A stretch of 64,000 bases of DNA from Phascolarctobacterium sp. Its GTDB lineage: Bacteria > Bacillota > Negativicutes > Acidaminococcales > Acidaminococcaceae. The notes below the pieces were generated by a model that saw only the letters and a program-made list of their open reading frames with translations, searched no databases and was not told where the DNA came from. The stretch is taken from positions 310,001 through 374,000 of the forward strand of contig QAMT01000002.1 in assembly GCA_003150755.1 (NCBI GenBank). The letters run 5' to 3'. Shown here in pieces: positions 41,736 to 49,625 of this stretch. The stretch's first letter is position 1. Each line of letters starts with the position of its first letter. The position numbers and the translations under genes were made by a program.

Positions 41736-42611
41736 TTACTCCTCCTTCATCAGCTGGTAAGCTTTGTAGGCTTCTTCGGGTTTGGCGTTTTCGTGGATAA
41801 CCATGCGGATAGCCTTTAACATGGCCACGGGGCTTTCGGCCTGCAACACGTTGCGGCCCATATCGACGCCCGCTGCGCCTTCGCTGACAGCGCGGTAAGC
41901 CATTTTCAGCGCGTCAAGCTCCGGCACTTTTTTGCCGCCCGCGATAACGATAGGCACCGGGCAGGCAGCCGTAATCTGCTCAAAATTATCGCAGTAATAG
42001 GTTTTAATCATGTGCGCGCCAAGTTCTGCCAGAAGGCGGGTAGCCAGTGCAAAATAGCGCGTGGTGCGTTCCATTTCCTTGCCGACTGCAACAACCCCCA
42101 GTACGGGGATGCCGTAACGCTCGCCTGCGTCAACGGTGCGCACTAAATTTTCCAGCGAGCCCAGTTCGCCGTCCGCGCCGACAAAGCACTGCACTGCCAT
42201 GCAGGAAGCGTTCATGCGGATAGCGTCCTCGATGCCGACGCCGATAACGCCGTGGCTCATGTCATCTTTCAAAACGGAGGTGTCTGCCGTGCAGCGCAGG
42301 GCAATCGCCTTGCGGCAATCGGGCGGAACGCAGGCACGCAAAGCGCCGCGCGTCGCCATCAGGCAGTCTGCATACGGCATCAGCTGCGGAATTACCAAAT
42401 CCAGGCGCTCCAGCCCGGCGGTGCTGCCCATAATGTAGCCATGGTCAAACGCCAGCATAATGGTGCGGCGGTCGGCAGCAAAAATCTGCGACAGCCTTGT
42501 TTTCATGCCCCATTCGGCGTGGCCCATGCCCTTAACGTGAAAAGTCTGCGCCGGCGGCTCAATGCCGATGCCGTAGTCCTTTGCTATGATATTGCCTTCT
42601 TTATCTGCCAT
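41736..42611 (-). CDS. Class I aldolase, LsrF-like (DhnA family)
   Basis: A 291-residue Schiff-base aldolase of the fructose-bisphosphate aldolase class I / LsrF group: LAFDHGYIMGS near residue 54, the active lysine in MIKTYYCDNF (about 197-200), and phosphate binding in VIAGGKK and GVDMGRN. LsrF cleaves phosphorylated AI-2 products by thiolysis. Neighbours here are DhaK/DhaL kinase subunits and a VOC protein rather than LsrK and LsrG, so the real substrate may be a different phosphorylated keto-sugar. Confidence 0.87.
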   Translation of the reverse strand: MADKEGNIIAKDYGIGIEPPAQTFHVKGMGHAEWGMKTRLSQIFAADRRTIMLAFDHGYIMGSTAGLERLDLVIPQLMPYADCLMATRGALRACVPPDCRKAIALRCTADTSVLKDDMSHGVIGVGIEDAIRMNASCMAVQCFVGADGELGSLENLVRTVDAGERYGIPVLGVVAVGKEMERTTRYFALATRLLAELGAHMIKTYYCDNFEQITAACPVPIVIAGGKKVPELDALKMAYRAVSEGAAGVDMGRNVLQAESPVAMLKAIRMVIHENAKPEEAYKAYQLMKEE

Positions 42612-42622
42612 AATGCGTCACC

Positions 42623-43615
42623 TTAATTTCTGTAATACGGAGTGCGGCACGGAGCGTTCCACAGTTCGGTCAGTTCGTCGTCCATGCGCGCAATAAACAT
42701 CTGAAAGCCCGCAGTTTCCTGCACTGTCAAAAGCTCGCCTACATGGCTTGCCACTACGCTGATGCCCTTTTCTTCCAGATATTTATAGCATTTGCGGAAC
42801 ACAATCAGTTGTTCCATCAAAGTGGTTGCACCGCTGCCATTTATAATAACCATCAGCTTTTCGCCGCTCTTAACTTCAAGGTCCTTCAAAAGCGCGTCCA
42901 TCATAATAACGGCGGTTTCGTCCGCAGTTTTCAGCGGCATGCTTCCGCCGCCGCCCTCGCCGTGCTGGCCCATGCCAACTTCCATCATGCCGTCTTCAAT
43001 GTGGGCAATTTCCATGCCGGTTGCCGGATGTGTTGCGCCTACGCAGGCCACTGCGATAGTTGCCATGTTGTCGGCAAAACGCTGCGCGATTGCGGCAACT
43101 TCTTCCAGGGATTTACCGGCAGCCGCAGCAGCGCCCGCTATTTTATACAGCGGGATGCAGCCTACAAGCCCGCGGCGGTCGTCAGCGTTGGAACGCGGCG
43201 CATTGGCAACGTCCTCCTGCGTTACGACTTTGGCAACTTTGATGCCCAGCTTTTTAACCTGCTTCATCGTCAGGTTGCCGGTCAGCATATCGCCAGCGTG
43301 GTTTAAAACAACAAACAGCACGCCATGGCCTTTGTCCGCCATTTTAATAGCTTCAACGCAGGACTGAGGGCCGGGCGCCGCAAAAATATTGCCCGCTACG
43401 GAAATATCAATCATGCCTTCGCCGACAAAGCCGCTGATGGCAGGTTCGTGGCCGGTGCCGCCCAGGGTTACGATGGTAACGCGGTCTGCGTCCTTCAATT
43501 TTTTGTTAACTACAAGGTTGCCGTCCTCCAGGCTTACAATGTCAGGATTGGCCAGCGCAAGTCCCTCTAAAAGCTCCGAGGTTAAATTTTCAGGGTCATT
43601 GATAAATTTTTTCAT
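42623..43615 (-). CDS. dhaK: Dihydroxyacetone kinase subunit DhaK
   Basis: A 330-residue DhaK, the subunit that holds dihydroxyacetone covalently. The substrate histidine is in GMGQHGEGG (about 215-220), and the TLGGTGHEPAISGFVGEGM block is diagnostic. The ATG at 43615 follows GGAGG by 8 bases. DhaL is encoded just upstream. No DhaM phosphotransfer subunit is seen, so the phosphate donor (PTS or ATP) is undecided, and the kinase may serve another keto-triose or tetrose. Confidence 0.93.
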   Translation of the reverse strand: MKKFINDPENLTSELLEGLALANPDIVSLEDGNLVVNKKLKDADRVTIVTLGGTGHEPAISGFVGEGMIDISVAGNIFAAPGPQSCVEAIKMADKGHGVLFVVLNHAGDMLTGNLTMKQVKKLGIKVAKVVTQEDVANAPRSNADDRRGLVGCIPLYKIAGAAAAAGKSLEEVAAIAQRFADNMATIAVACVGATHPATGMEIAHIEDGMMEVGMGQHGEGGGGSMPLKTADETAVIMMDALLKDLEVKSGEKLMVIINGSGATTLMEQLIVFRKCYKYLEEKGISVVASHVGELLTVQETAGFQMFIARMDDELTELWNAPCRTPYYRN

Positions 43616-43670
43616 TGGGTACAACCTCCGTTATGCGTAATTTATTTTTAAAAAGCCGCCGCTTTTTAAA

Positions 43671-44297
43671 TTACTCTTTAATGCCTTTGGCAAGCCCGGC
43701 AAAGAAAATCGCCATCGAAACAGCGCCAGGGTCTTTATGCCCCACGCTGCGCTCGCCCAGGTTTTTGGCGCGCCCGAATTTGGCTACCATATCCGCGGTA
43801 GCGTCAGCGCCTTTTTGTGCAGCTTCGGCTGCCGCTACCAGGATAGTTTCCAGGCTGCCGTCAGTTTCGGCAATGGCGCTTACAGCGGGATAAAAAGCGT
43901 CAACCAGGGTTTTGTCGCCCTCTTTGGCTTTGGAAACATCCATAAAATCTTCTTTGGCCTGCGCAAACATGCGCTTGAATTCAATATCGGTCAGTTCCTG
44001 CTGGTCGTCGATGCCGTCGGCCATGCCGGCAAAAATAGTGCCCCACAAAGGTCCGCTACTGCCTGCGTTGACAGCCATGCACGCATCGCCGATGCCTTCT
44101 AATAAAAGGTTCATCGTGGCAACGGTAATGTCGTCGGCGTGGGATTTTAAAATATCGGCGATATGCCCCATAGCAATGCCGTGGTCACCGTCGCCGCATA
44201 CAGCATCCAGTTCGCACAGATACTGAACATTGTCTTTCAGGTCAACTGCTGCGGTGTGCAGCATTTTGCGCAAAACGGGTAAAGTTAAAACGTACAT
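43671..44297 (-). CDS. dhaL: Dihydroxyacetone kinase subunit DhaL
   Basis: A 208-residue nucleotide-binding partner of DhaK. The aspartate cluster CGDGDHGIAMG (about 35-45) binds Mg-nucleotide, and GSSGPLWGTIFAGMA plus the DKTLVDAFYPA block are family-typical. Start chosen as the ATG at 44297, 8 bases after GAGG; a GTG nine bases earlier overlaps the binding site. First gene of the operon dhaL-dhaK-aldolase-VOC-sorC. Confidence 0.93.
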   Translation of the reverse strand: MYVLTLPVLRKMLHTAAVDLKDNVQYLCELDAVCGDGDHGIAMGHIADILKSHADDITVATMNLLLEGIGDACMAVNAGSSGPLWGTIFAGMADGIDDQQELTDIEFKRMFAQAKEDFMDVSKAKEGDKTLVDAFYPAVSAIAETDGSLETILVAAAEAAQKGADATADMVAKFGRAKNLGERSVGHKDPGAVSMAIFFAGLAKGIKE

Positions 44298-44399
44298 CCA
44301 TTTCACCTCATTATATATATTGGTAGCTTCATTGTAACATTTGTCAGAACATTTGTAAATTAATTTTCAGATAATTTAATCTTAATTTTGCCTGCGCCT

Positions 44400-44433
44400 A
44401 AAAAACAAAAGCACGGCCTAAAGCCGTGCCCCT
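44400..44433 (-). terminator. Terminator of the pantothenate operon
   Basis: GCACGGC/GCCGTGC hairpin followed on the minus strand by TTTTGTTTTTT, just after the panD stop. Confidence 0.85.
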
Positions 44434-44447
44434 GTAATTTATCAAGT

Positions 44448-44831
44448 TCAGCCGATTTCGCGTTCCAGTTCCGTGCCGCGCACCTTCATCGGGCGGTTGG
44501 CGTCGTCCACCATTACCACCTTCGGCTCATAGCTGCGCGCTTCGCCCTCCGTCATCTGCGCGTAAGCCATGATAATTACCTTGTCGCCCGGCTGCACAAG
44601 GCGTGCCGCCGCACCGTTAAGGCAAATTACCCCGCTGCCCGGCGCGCCTGCAATGGTGTAGGTCTCAAGGCGCGAGCCGTTGTTGTTGTCCACAATCTGT
44701 ACGCGCTCGCCCGGCAAAATGCCTGCCAGTTCCATCAGCTCGCTGTCGATGGTGACGCTGCCCATATATTCAAGGTTCGCCTCCGTTACCGTGGCGCGGT
44801 GGATTTTGCCGTGCATAATCGTATAAAGCAT
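44448..44831 (-). CDS. panD: Aspartate 1-decarboxylase
   Basis: Makes beta-alanine from aspartate for pantothenate synthesis. The 127-residue proenzyme has the Gly24-Ser25 self-cleavage site in YMGSVTID, which generates the pyruvoyl group, and the NNNGSRLETY and CLNGAAARL blocks. It starts directly after the panC stop. Last gene of panG-panB-panC-panD. Confidence 0.97.
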   Translation of the reverse strand: MLYTIMHGKIHRATVTEANLEYMGSVTIDSELMELAGILPGERVQIVDNNNGSRLETYTIAGAPGSGVICLNGAAARLVQPGDKVIIMAYAQMTEGEARSYEPKVVMVDDANRPMKVRGTELEREIG

Positions 44832-45689
44832 TTATTTTACCTCCAGAATTACGTTGTCAATCAGGCGCGTAGTGCCAAATTTTACGGCTACCGCCAGCAA
44901 ATACTGCCCTTTTGTTAAAACATCCGGCACCGGTTTAAGCCCCGGCAGGGCGTACATTTCTACATAATCAATCTCTGCCGCCGGCTCGTCGCCGATAAGG
45001 CGTTTAACGCCGTCCACCAGCTTTTTGCTGTCGCGCTCGCCCGCGTCAAACAGCGTTTTGGCGGTTTCCAGGCTGCTGCTCAGCACTACTGCCTCTGCAC
45101 GCTGCGCTTTGGTAAGATACGTGTTGCGCGAAGATTTCGCCAGCCCGTCCGCCTCGCGCACAATCGGCATAATGCGCAGCTTGACGTTAAAGAACAAATC
45201 CTTGACCATGCGTTTGATAACTTCCGCCTGCTGCGCGTCCTTCTGCCCGAAATAAGCGTGGTCCGGCTGCGCCAGGTTAAACAGCTTGCTTACCACCGTC
45301 GTTACGCCGCGGAAGTGAATAGGACGTGTGCGCCCGCACAAAACCTTGGTAATATCGCCCGTAACTTCCACCCAGGTCATGTCCTCACTGGGGTACATCT
45401 CTGCCGGTGTGGGGGCAAAAACAATGTCCGCGCCCATGCCCTCTGCCAGCTTGCAGTCGGCGTCCAGCGTGCGGGGGTAAGCGTCCAGGTCCTCGCCCGG
45501 GCCAAACTGCGTGGGGTTTACAAACACGCTCACCACAACCAGCTCATTTTCCATTGCCGCTGCCTTAATCAGCGAAGCGTGCCCCTCGTGCAGCGCACCC
45601 ATCGTCGGCACAAGGCCGATGGTTTTGCCGGCCGCCTTAGCCAGCGCTATTTCTTCGCGGAGTTCCGCCACAGTTTTGCAAAGTTTCAT
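44832..45689 (-). CDS. panC: Pantothenate synthetase
   Basis: Joins pantoate and beta-alanine using ATP. 285 residues; the adenylation motif is PTMGALHEGHASL (about 29-41), with FVNPTQFGPGEDLDAYPR and the KSSRNTYL block toward the C-terminal part. It lies 15 bases after panB and abuts panD. Confidence 0.97.
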   Translation of the reverse strand: MKLCKTVAELREEIALAKAAGKTIGLVPTMGALHEGHASLIKAAAMENELVVVSVFVNPTQFGPGEDLDAYPRTLDADCKLAEGMGADIVFAPTPAEMYPSEDMTWVEVTGDITKVLCGRTRPIHFRGVTTVVSKLFNLAQPDHAYFGQKDAQQAEVIKRMVKDLFFNVKLRIMPIVREADGLAKSSRNTYLTKAQRAEAVVLSSSLETAKTLFDAGERDSKKLVDGVKRLIGDEPAAEIDYVEMYALPGLKPVPDVLTKGQYLLAVAVKFGTTRLIDNVILEVK

Positions 45690-45704
45690 TTTTGTTCTCC
45701 TTTA

Positions 45705-46538
45705 TCAGTACAGTTTGTCCAAAACTTCATCGTCAATTTTAAAGGTATGCTCCGCCGCCGGGAAGCTGCCCGCCTTAACGTCGGCAATATAACCCTTCAC
45801 GGCGTTTACAATCACGCTGTGCACATCGGCATAACGCTTAACAAATTTGGGGCAGAACCAGTCCGTAAAGCCCAGCAAATCGTTGCACACCAAAACCTGC
45901 CCGTCGCAGTACTTGCCAGCGCCGATACCGATAGTCGCCGCCGTTTTAAGGCTTTGCGTAACCTTCTGCGCCAAAAGCTCCGGCACGCATTCCAGCACAA
46001 TGCTGAAAGCCCCGGCCTGTTCCAGCGCACGCGCGTCATCCAAAAGCTTCTGCGCCGCCGCCGCGCTTTTGCCCTGCACCTTAAAGCCGCCCAGCTGGTT
46101 TACAGACTGCGGCGTAAGACCAATATGCCCCACCACCGGTATGCCGGCCTGCGTCAGCTTGCCAACCAGTTCGCACACCTCGCTGCCGCCTTCCAGCTTC
46201 ACCGCCGCGCAGCCCGTTTCCTTCAAAAAGCGCGCCGCGTTGTACATGCCGTCCGCCACGCTTGCCTGATAGCTCATAAACGGCATATCGCCCACCACAA
46301 GCGCGCCCTGCGCCCCGCGCATAACGGCCTTGGTGTGGTGCAGCATCTCCTCCATCGTTACCGGCACCGTGCTGTTGTAGCCCAGCATAACATTGCCGAC
46401 CGAATCGCCCACCAGAATCATTTCAATACCGGCTTCGCACACATTTTTCGCCATCGCGTAATCATACGCCGTCACCATCGTAATTGCTTCGCCCTTTTGT
46501 TTCATATCTTTAATCGTAGCAGTAGTAATCTGTTTCAT
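45705..46538 (-). CDS. panB: 3-methyl-2-oxobutanoate hydroxymethyltransferase
   Basis: Makes ketopantoate from ketoisovalerate and methylene-tetrahydrofolate. The TIM-barrel protein (277 residues) has MVTAYDYAMAKN, the metal site region VGDSVGNVMLGY and the GHIGLTPQSVNQLGG loop. The start is the ATG at 46538, 7 bases after GGAGG; it overlaps the upstream gene stop as ATGA, so translation is coupled. Confidence 0.97.
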   Translation of the reverse strand: MKQITTATIKDMKQKGEAITMVTAYDYAMAKNVCEAGIEMILVGDSVGNVMLGYNSTVPVTMEEMLHHTKAVMRGAQGALVVGDMPFMSYQASVADGMYNAARFLKETGCAAVKLEGGSEVCELVGKLTQAGIPVVGHIGLTPQSVNQLGGFKVQGKSAAAAQKLLDDARALEQAGAFSIVLECVPELLAQKVTQSLKTAATIGIGAGKYCDGQVLVCNDLLGFTDWFCPKFVKRYADVHSVIVNAVKGYIADVKAGSFPAAEHTFKIDDEVLDKLY

Positions 46539-47401
46539 TTTAAAGCCTCCGTAAATAAACACTCAAGCTCCGCTTGCGCGGATTGGCTGATGCTGTGGTT
46601 CTGCGCCGCAAGCTGCATGGCTGCGCGCCCCAATACTATGTAAGCCGGCAAAAACTCCGGCGGCAGCGACGCAAGATGCGCCTTTACCGTTACCACATCG
46701 CCGCGTGCGATAGGGCCAGTAAGCGCTTCGCCCGCCGTATGCGCGTTTTTAAGGTTTTGCGCCGTACCGGTAAACAGCGGCAGCAAATGGCGGAACGCCT
46801 CGGCTTCATCCGACGTCCAGCGGCTTAACAGCTTTTGCGCCAGCGCCACCGCACTGACAACGTAATTGCTGCAAAAGCACGCCGCCGCGTGGTACGCCGC
46901 CCGCTCTGCCGCAGGCACGTTAAATGCAGACGCCCCTAAAAGCTGCGCCAGCCTTCGGGCAAGCTGCTGCGCTTTGGGCGTGCCGTCCACCGCCATGCCA
47001 ATACCGGCAAGGTTTTCGCGCGGTGCAGCAAAACTCTGCAAAGGGTGCAGGCTGCCGGTTTCCATGCCCAGCCCCGCCAGCGGATTAAGCACATCAAGCT
47101 GCGCGCTGCCGCTGACGTGAAAAACGAATTTGCCGCAAACGTCCGTACCGCTTTTGGCAATCTCATCTGCCAGGCTCTGCGCAGCAAGAGCGATAGCCCT
47201 GTCCGGCACGCAGATAAAAATTACATCCGCGCCCTGCACAAGCGCCGCCTGCGTAACAAGTTCCACGCCAAGCGCTTTGGCTTTTACATCCGCGCAAGCG
47301 CCGCCATAAACGCCGGTGCAGGTTAAACCCGCCGCACCAAACGCCTTTACCAGCGACGCGCCGACCCTGCCGGGGCCGATAACGCCAAATTTTAAATTCA
47401 T
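46535..47401 (-). CDS. Rossmann/DUF2520 reductase, probable ketopantoate reductase PanG
   Basis: A 288-residue protein with an NADP-type Rossmann fold (FGVIGPGRVGASLVKAF) and a C-terminal DUF2520 helical domain (SLHPLQSF onward, with AAACFCSNYV). Proteins of this layout include PanG, an alternative ketopantoate reductase described in Francisella. It is the first gene of the pantothenate operon, overlapping panB, and no panE is present in the cluster, so it most likely supplies the missing reduction of ketopantoate to pantoate. The ATG at 47401 follows AAGGGAG. Family firm, function inferred from context. Confidence 0.82.
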   Translation of the reverse strand: MNLKFGVIGPGRVGASLVKAFGAAGLTCTGVYGGACADVKAKALGVELVTQAALVQGADVIFICVPDRAIALAAQSLADEIAKSGTDVCGKFVFHVSGSAQLDVLNPLAGLGMETGSLHPLQSFAAPRENLAGIGMAVDGTPKAQQLARRLAQLLGASAFNVPAAERAAYHAAACFCSNYVVSAVALAQKLLSRWTSDEAEAFRHLLPLFTGTAQNLKNAHTAGEALTGPIARGDVVTVKAHLASLPPEFLPAYIVLGRAAMQLAAQNHSISQSAQAELECLFTEALK

Positions 47402-47435
47402 AACAACTCCCTTCTGCAAGGATTGACCGGAAGCA

Positions 47436-47466
47436 TAAAAAAAGCGCACTCCGCCCGGAGCACGCT
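47436..47466 (-). terminator. Leader terminator upstream of the pan operon
   Basis: Eleven-base stem AGCGCACTCCG/CGGAGCACGCT with G-U pairs, followed on the minus strand by seven T. It lies 35 bases before the panG start, in the position of an attenuator. Confidence 0.8.
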
Positions 47467-47594
47467 GAAAATGCGCATAGATGCACTCTTTAGTCCCGTC
47501 CCGGCAATTAAGTCCAAGCGATTTTTGACCTTGTTTTATGCGTTGCCGCGCTTTTTAGGTACAGCCCAGACGGTGCTGCCCTGCGCTTAAACGC
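47467..47594 (-). ncRNA. Structured leader RNA of the pan operon, possible riboswitch
   Basis: The transcript from the 47601 promoter has a 5' hairpin CTGCG/CGCAG, a CAGC/GCTG stem and a long conserved-looking core before the terminator. A leader of this kind before pan genes suggests control of transcription by a pathway product. I could not match it with certainty to the known pan motif RNA or to another class, and 6S-like RNA was considered but not supported. Confidence 0.45.
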
Positions 47595-47600
47595 AGCTAC

Positions 47601-47629
47601 ATAATAGCATAAAGGCGGGTTCTGTGCAA
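47601..47629 (-). promoter_or_regulatory. Promoter of the pan operon leader
   Basis: On the minus strand TTGCAC (47624-47629), 17-base spacer with TGC directly before TATTAT (47601-47606), an extended -10. Predicted start near 47594. Confidence 0.7.
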
Positions 47630-47668
47630 GCAAAATTTTATGGTATAATATACAAAAGAGGTGATTTT

Positions 47669-47875
47669 ATGCCATACGTTAACATTAAAATTACGCGCGA
47701 AGGCAACGTAACGCCCGAGCAGAAAAAACAGCTTATCGAAGGCGCGACGGAGCTTTTGCACCGCGTGCTGAACAAAAACACCGCTACCACGGTTGTCGTC
47801 ATCGACGAAGTGGACACGGACAACTGGGGCATCGGCGGCGTGCCGGTGACGGAAATACGCAAAAAGAAAAACTGA
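47669..47875 (+). CDS. 4-oxalocrotonate tautomerase family protein
   Basis: A 68-residue tautomerase. After removal of Met the catalytic Pro1 is exposed (MPYVNIKIT); EGNVTPEQKKQLIEGAT and the WGIGG turn are typical. The start at 47669 is fixed by this proline and by GAGGTG upstream; an in-frame codon 45 bases earlier is unlikely. A TATAAT lies at 47644-47649, back to back with the pan leader promoter. The natural substrate is unknown. A terminator GCGCGGC/GCCGTGC follows at 47881-47910. Confidence 0.9.
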   Translation: MPYVNIKITREGNVTPEQKKQLIEGATELLHRVLNKNTATTVVVIDEVDTDNWGIGGVPVTEIRKKKN

Positions 47876-47880
47876 CAAGG

Positions 47881-47910
47881 GCGCGGCGAAAGCCGTGCTT
47901 TTGTTATTTT
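47881..47910 (+). terminator. Terminator of the tautomerase gene
   Basis: GCGCGGC-gaaa-GCCGTGC hairpin followed by TTTTGTTATTTTT. Confidence 0.82.
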
Positions 47911-48876
47911 TACCGTAGTTTTTTGAAATTGTTTTTTGTTTGCGTCTTTGAATGTAGTTTTAATTTGCGTTATTTACGTTTGTAGTCATGTTACTTTTTA
48001 TAACTAAAAATATTAAGGTAGCGTAAATTTTGCTCTTTATTCAATCACAAAATTTGCGTAGCTTCGCTGGCACAATTATTGCCTGCGTTTGCACTTGGCA
48101 CTAATTGGCGACTCAGCTAAAGAAAGTTTTGCGGCAAACGGATTTTTTTACGCAATAATTTAGTTTAAAAACTGCAAAAATCCGAGATTCGCTCCGCTCA
48201 AACACGATTTTTGCAGTTTTTCTTAGTAAATATTGCTAAAATCCGATGCCGCTTTTAAACCGTTACTACCTTTACATTGCTAAATTTTGTTTACACCTGG
48301 CGTTGAAGGTTATTTAATTTAAAATACTATAATCATACTTTCAGTAAACATAATTAAATTAGTCATTATATTCTAACAACCAATTTTTGTTTAACTCTAT
48401 ACCTTACCAAAAGTTCTGCCATAAAGTTGCCAAAATAAAAACCACACATAAATTGCCGTACTTTTAAAGTTTTACATAACCCTGGCGTACAATTTTTATG
48501 CATGGTTTTATTTTGAGAACATTACTTACAATATATAATAGTAATAAAAGTACGAATTTGGGCGGAGCGCGACTTTCCAAAAATAGGCGAGAGCTTTACA
48601 TAAAAAGGCACTTGCAGCAACAGCCGAGGACTGTTTGAGTTTGCACAGCAAACGAGTTCCGCAGGCGCAGCAAGTGCCAAACTTATTTGATACCGAGCCG
48701 TTAAGTTTTTGGAGGAGCGGGAGTTTTCTTGCTTCGTTCTTTTGCTCCGTCAAAAGAATGAAGATGAATAATTAAGTAAATAAATAAGAATTTGCTGCCT
48801 TCAAAGGTAACATCATCAATTTTCGGATCTAGAACAAATAATATATTTACTTATTTTCTTAACTTTATTTTTATGC
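47911..48876. other. Gene-free stretch with long inverted repeats
   Basis: Nearly 1 kb with no convincing gene. It holds a perfect 16-base inverted repeat AAAAACTGCAAAAATC (48167-48182) and its complement (48206-48221) around a GC-rich loop, and a second hairpin built on GGCACTTGC (48607-48615) and GCAAGTGCC (48670-48678) that encloses GGACTGTTTGAG and GAGTTCCGCAGGCGC words. A short AT-rich part (48300-48500) shows nothing clear. The pattern looks like intergenic repeat elements rather than decayed genes. Confidence 0.5.
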
Positions 48877-48882
48877 TATAAT
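48877..48882 (+). promoter_or_regulatory. Extended -10 promoter of the holin-like toxin gene
   Basis: TG at 48874-48875 followed by TATAAT (48877-48882); the -35 is weak. The predicted start near 48890 makes GAGACAGCTGATG the mRNA 5' end. Confidence 0.65.
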
Positions 48883-48937
48883 GTTCATCACGAGACAGCT
48901 GATGTATCGGTTTCCCTTATTTAAGGGAGGTGGGAGC

Positions 48938-49006
48938 ATGTCTGTTTATGAAGCATTATCATTAATGATTGCTTTTGCTACTCTCATCGTTATTATTTCA
49001 CGTTGA
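48938..49006 (+). CDS. Holin-like type I toxin peptide (22 aa)
   Basis: A tiny gene starting at ATG after AAGGGAGG. The peptide MSVYEALSLMIAFATLIVII plus SR fits the putative holin-like toxin family (Hol_Tox) seen in Firmicutes: short polar start, one membrane helix, basic end. The ribosome binding site is partly paired in CCCTT/AAGGG (48914-48928). Bases 48892-48904 of the mRNA start can pair over 13 positions with 49094-49106 near its end. A consensus promoter points back at the gene from downstream. Family likeness is good; toxicity is inferred. Confidence 0.78.
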   Translation: MSVYEALSLMIAFATLIVIISR

Positions 49007-49019
49007 TTTAACAGCATGA

Positions 49020-49107
49020 AATAAGCCGCTACACCTTGGCGGCGCGCGGCTTCCTTTCACATACATTTCAATGAGGGCAAGCCGACGCACCACCATCGGC
49101 TGTCTCT
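49020..49107 (-). ncRNA. Predicted antisense RNA of the holin-like toxin
   Basis: Minus-strand TTGACA (49137-49142), 17-base spacer, TATAAT (49114-49119): both hexamers are perfect consensus. The RNA would start near 49107 and may end after the AGCCGC/GCGGCT hairpin (49024-49051), which is followed by TTATTT on that strand, just short of the toxin stop. It covers the whole toxin mRNA 3' region. Confidence 0.65.
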
Positions 49108-49230
49108 TTTATAATTATAAACTCTATTGCAAGTATTGTCAAAATGGTTTGTATATACAAAAACATCCCTTGCGCCGTTAAACGCCGGGATGTTTTCTTT
49201 TATCCGCGTAAGCGCATATAAGTATAAGTG

Positions 49231-49383
49231 TTATAATGCACTGCGCGTTATGCTGCTCGTCAGCGTGGCGATGCTTTCGGTTAGCTTATCCAACTTGCTT
49301 TCCATGCGTACCAGAAGATACCAGGAAAGCAGTGCCGGAAACCCGAAGTTTGCCAGCTGGCTGAAAATAAGTTCCGTATCCAT
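49231..49383 (-). CDS. YvrJ family small membrane protein (50 aa)
   Basis: A short gene read MDTELIFSQLANFGFPALLS, then WYLLVRMESKLDKLTESIAT. The NFGFP motif, a single membrane helix ending in LLVRME and the amphipathic SKLDKLTESI helix are the hallmark of the YvrJ family. It lies 11 bases after the DUF2922 gene in the usual order DUF1659-DUF2922-YvrJ. Function of the trio is unknown. Confidence 0.88.
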   Translation of the reverse strand: MDTELIFSQLANFGFPALLSWYLLVRMESKLDKLTESIATLTSSITRSAL

Positions 49384-49394
49384 AGGCCGGGCGC

Positions 49395-49607
49395 TTATTT
49401 AAGCACGTTTACTTCGGTGGTGCGCATGCGTGCTTCCACAACTTCGGCCAGTGCGTTGCCGTCGGCGTTAAATACGCCGCTGTCTACCATGCTTTGCATG
49501 GCGGTGCGCGCTTCTTCGGCGCTTACGCTTTCACGCGGGTCGGTTACGTTGATTACTTTCTGTTTGCCATCGGCTTTTTTAAATACAAGCTGTAATACTT
49601 TTTCCAT
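49395..49607 (-). CDS. DUF2922 family protein (70 aa)
   Basis: A 70-residue soluble protein with the DUF2922 pattern: LQLVFKKADGKQKVINVTDPR at the N terminus, then a helix beginning EEARTAMQSMV and a C-terminal strand region. Starts at ATG 9 bases after AGGAG. Middle gene of the DUF1659-DUF2922-YvrJ unit common in Firmicutes. Confidence 0.9.
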   Translation of the reverse strand: MEKVLQLVFKKADGKQKVINVTDPRESVSAEEARTAMQSMVDSGVFNADGNALAEVVEARMRTTEVNVLK

Positions 49608-49625
49608 GGGTTCGTTCTCCTTTCA

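Noticed and set aside
47467..47594. 6S RNA or SRP RNA upstream of panG
   Set aside because: No matching conserved central bubble or SRP GGAA loop; position directly before pan genes with an attenuator-like terminator fits a leader better.
48526..48753. 75-codon minus-strand frame
   Set aside because: It lies on the hairpin repeat of the gene-free stretch and has no binding site or family likeness.
49127..49402. 91-codon plus-strand frame
   Set aside because: It is antisense to the YvrJ gene, which has a recognisable family pattern and operon context.
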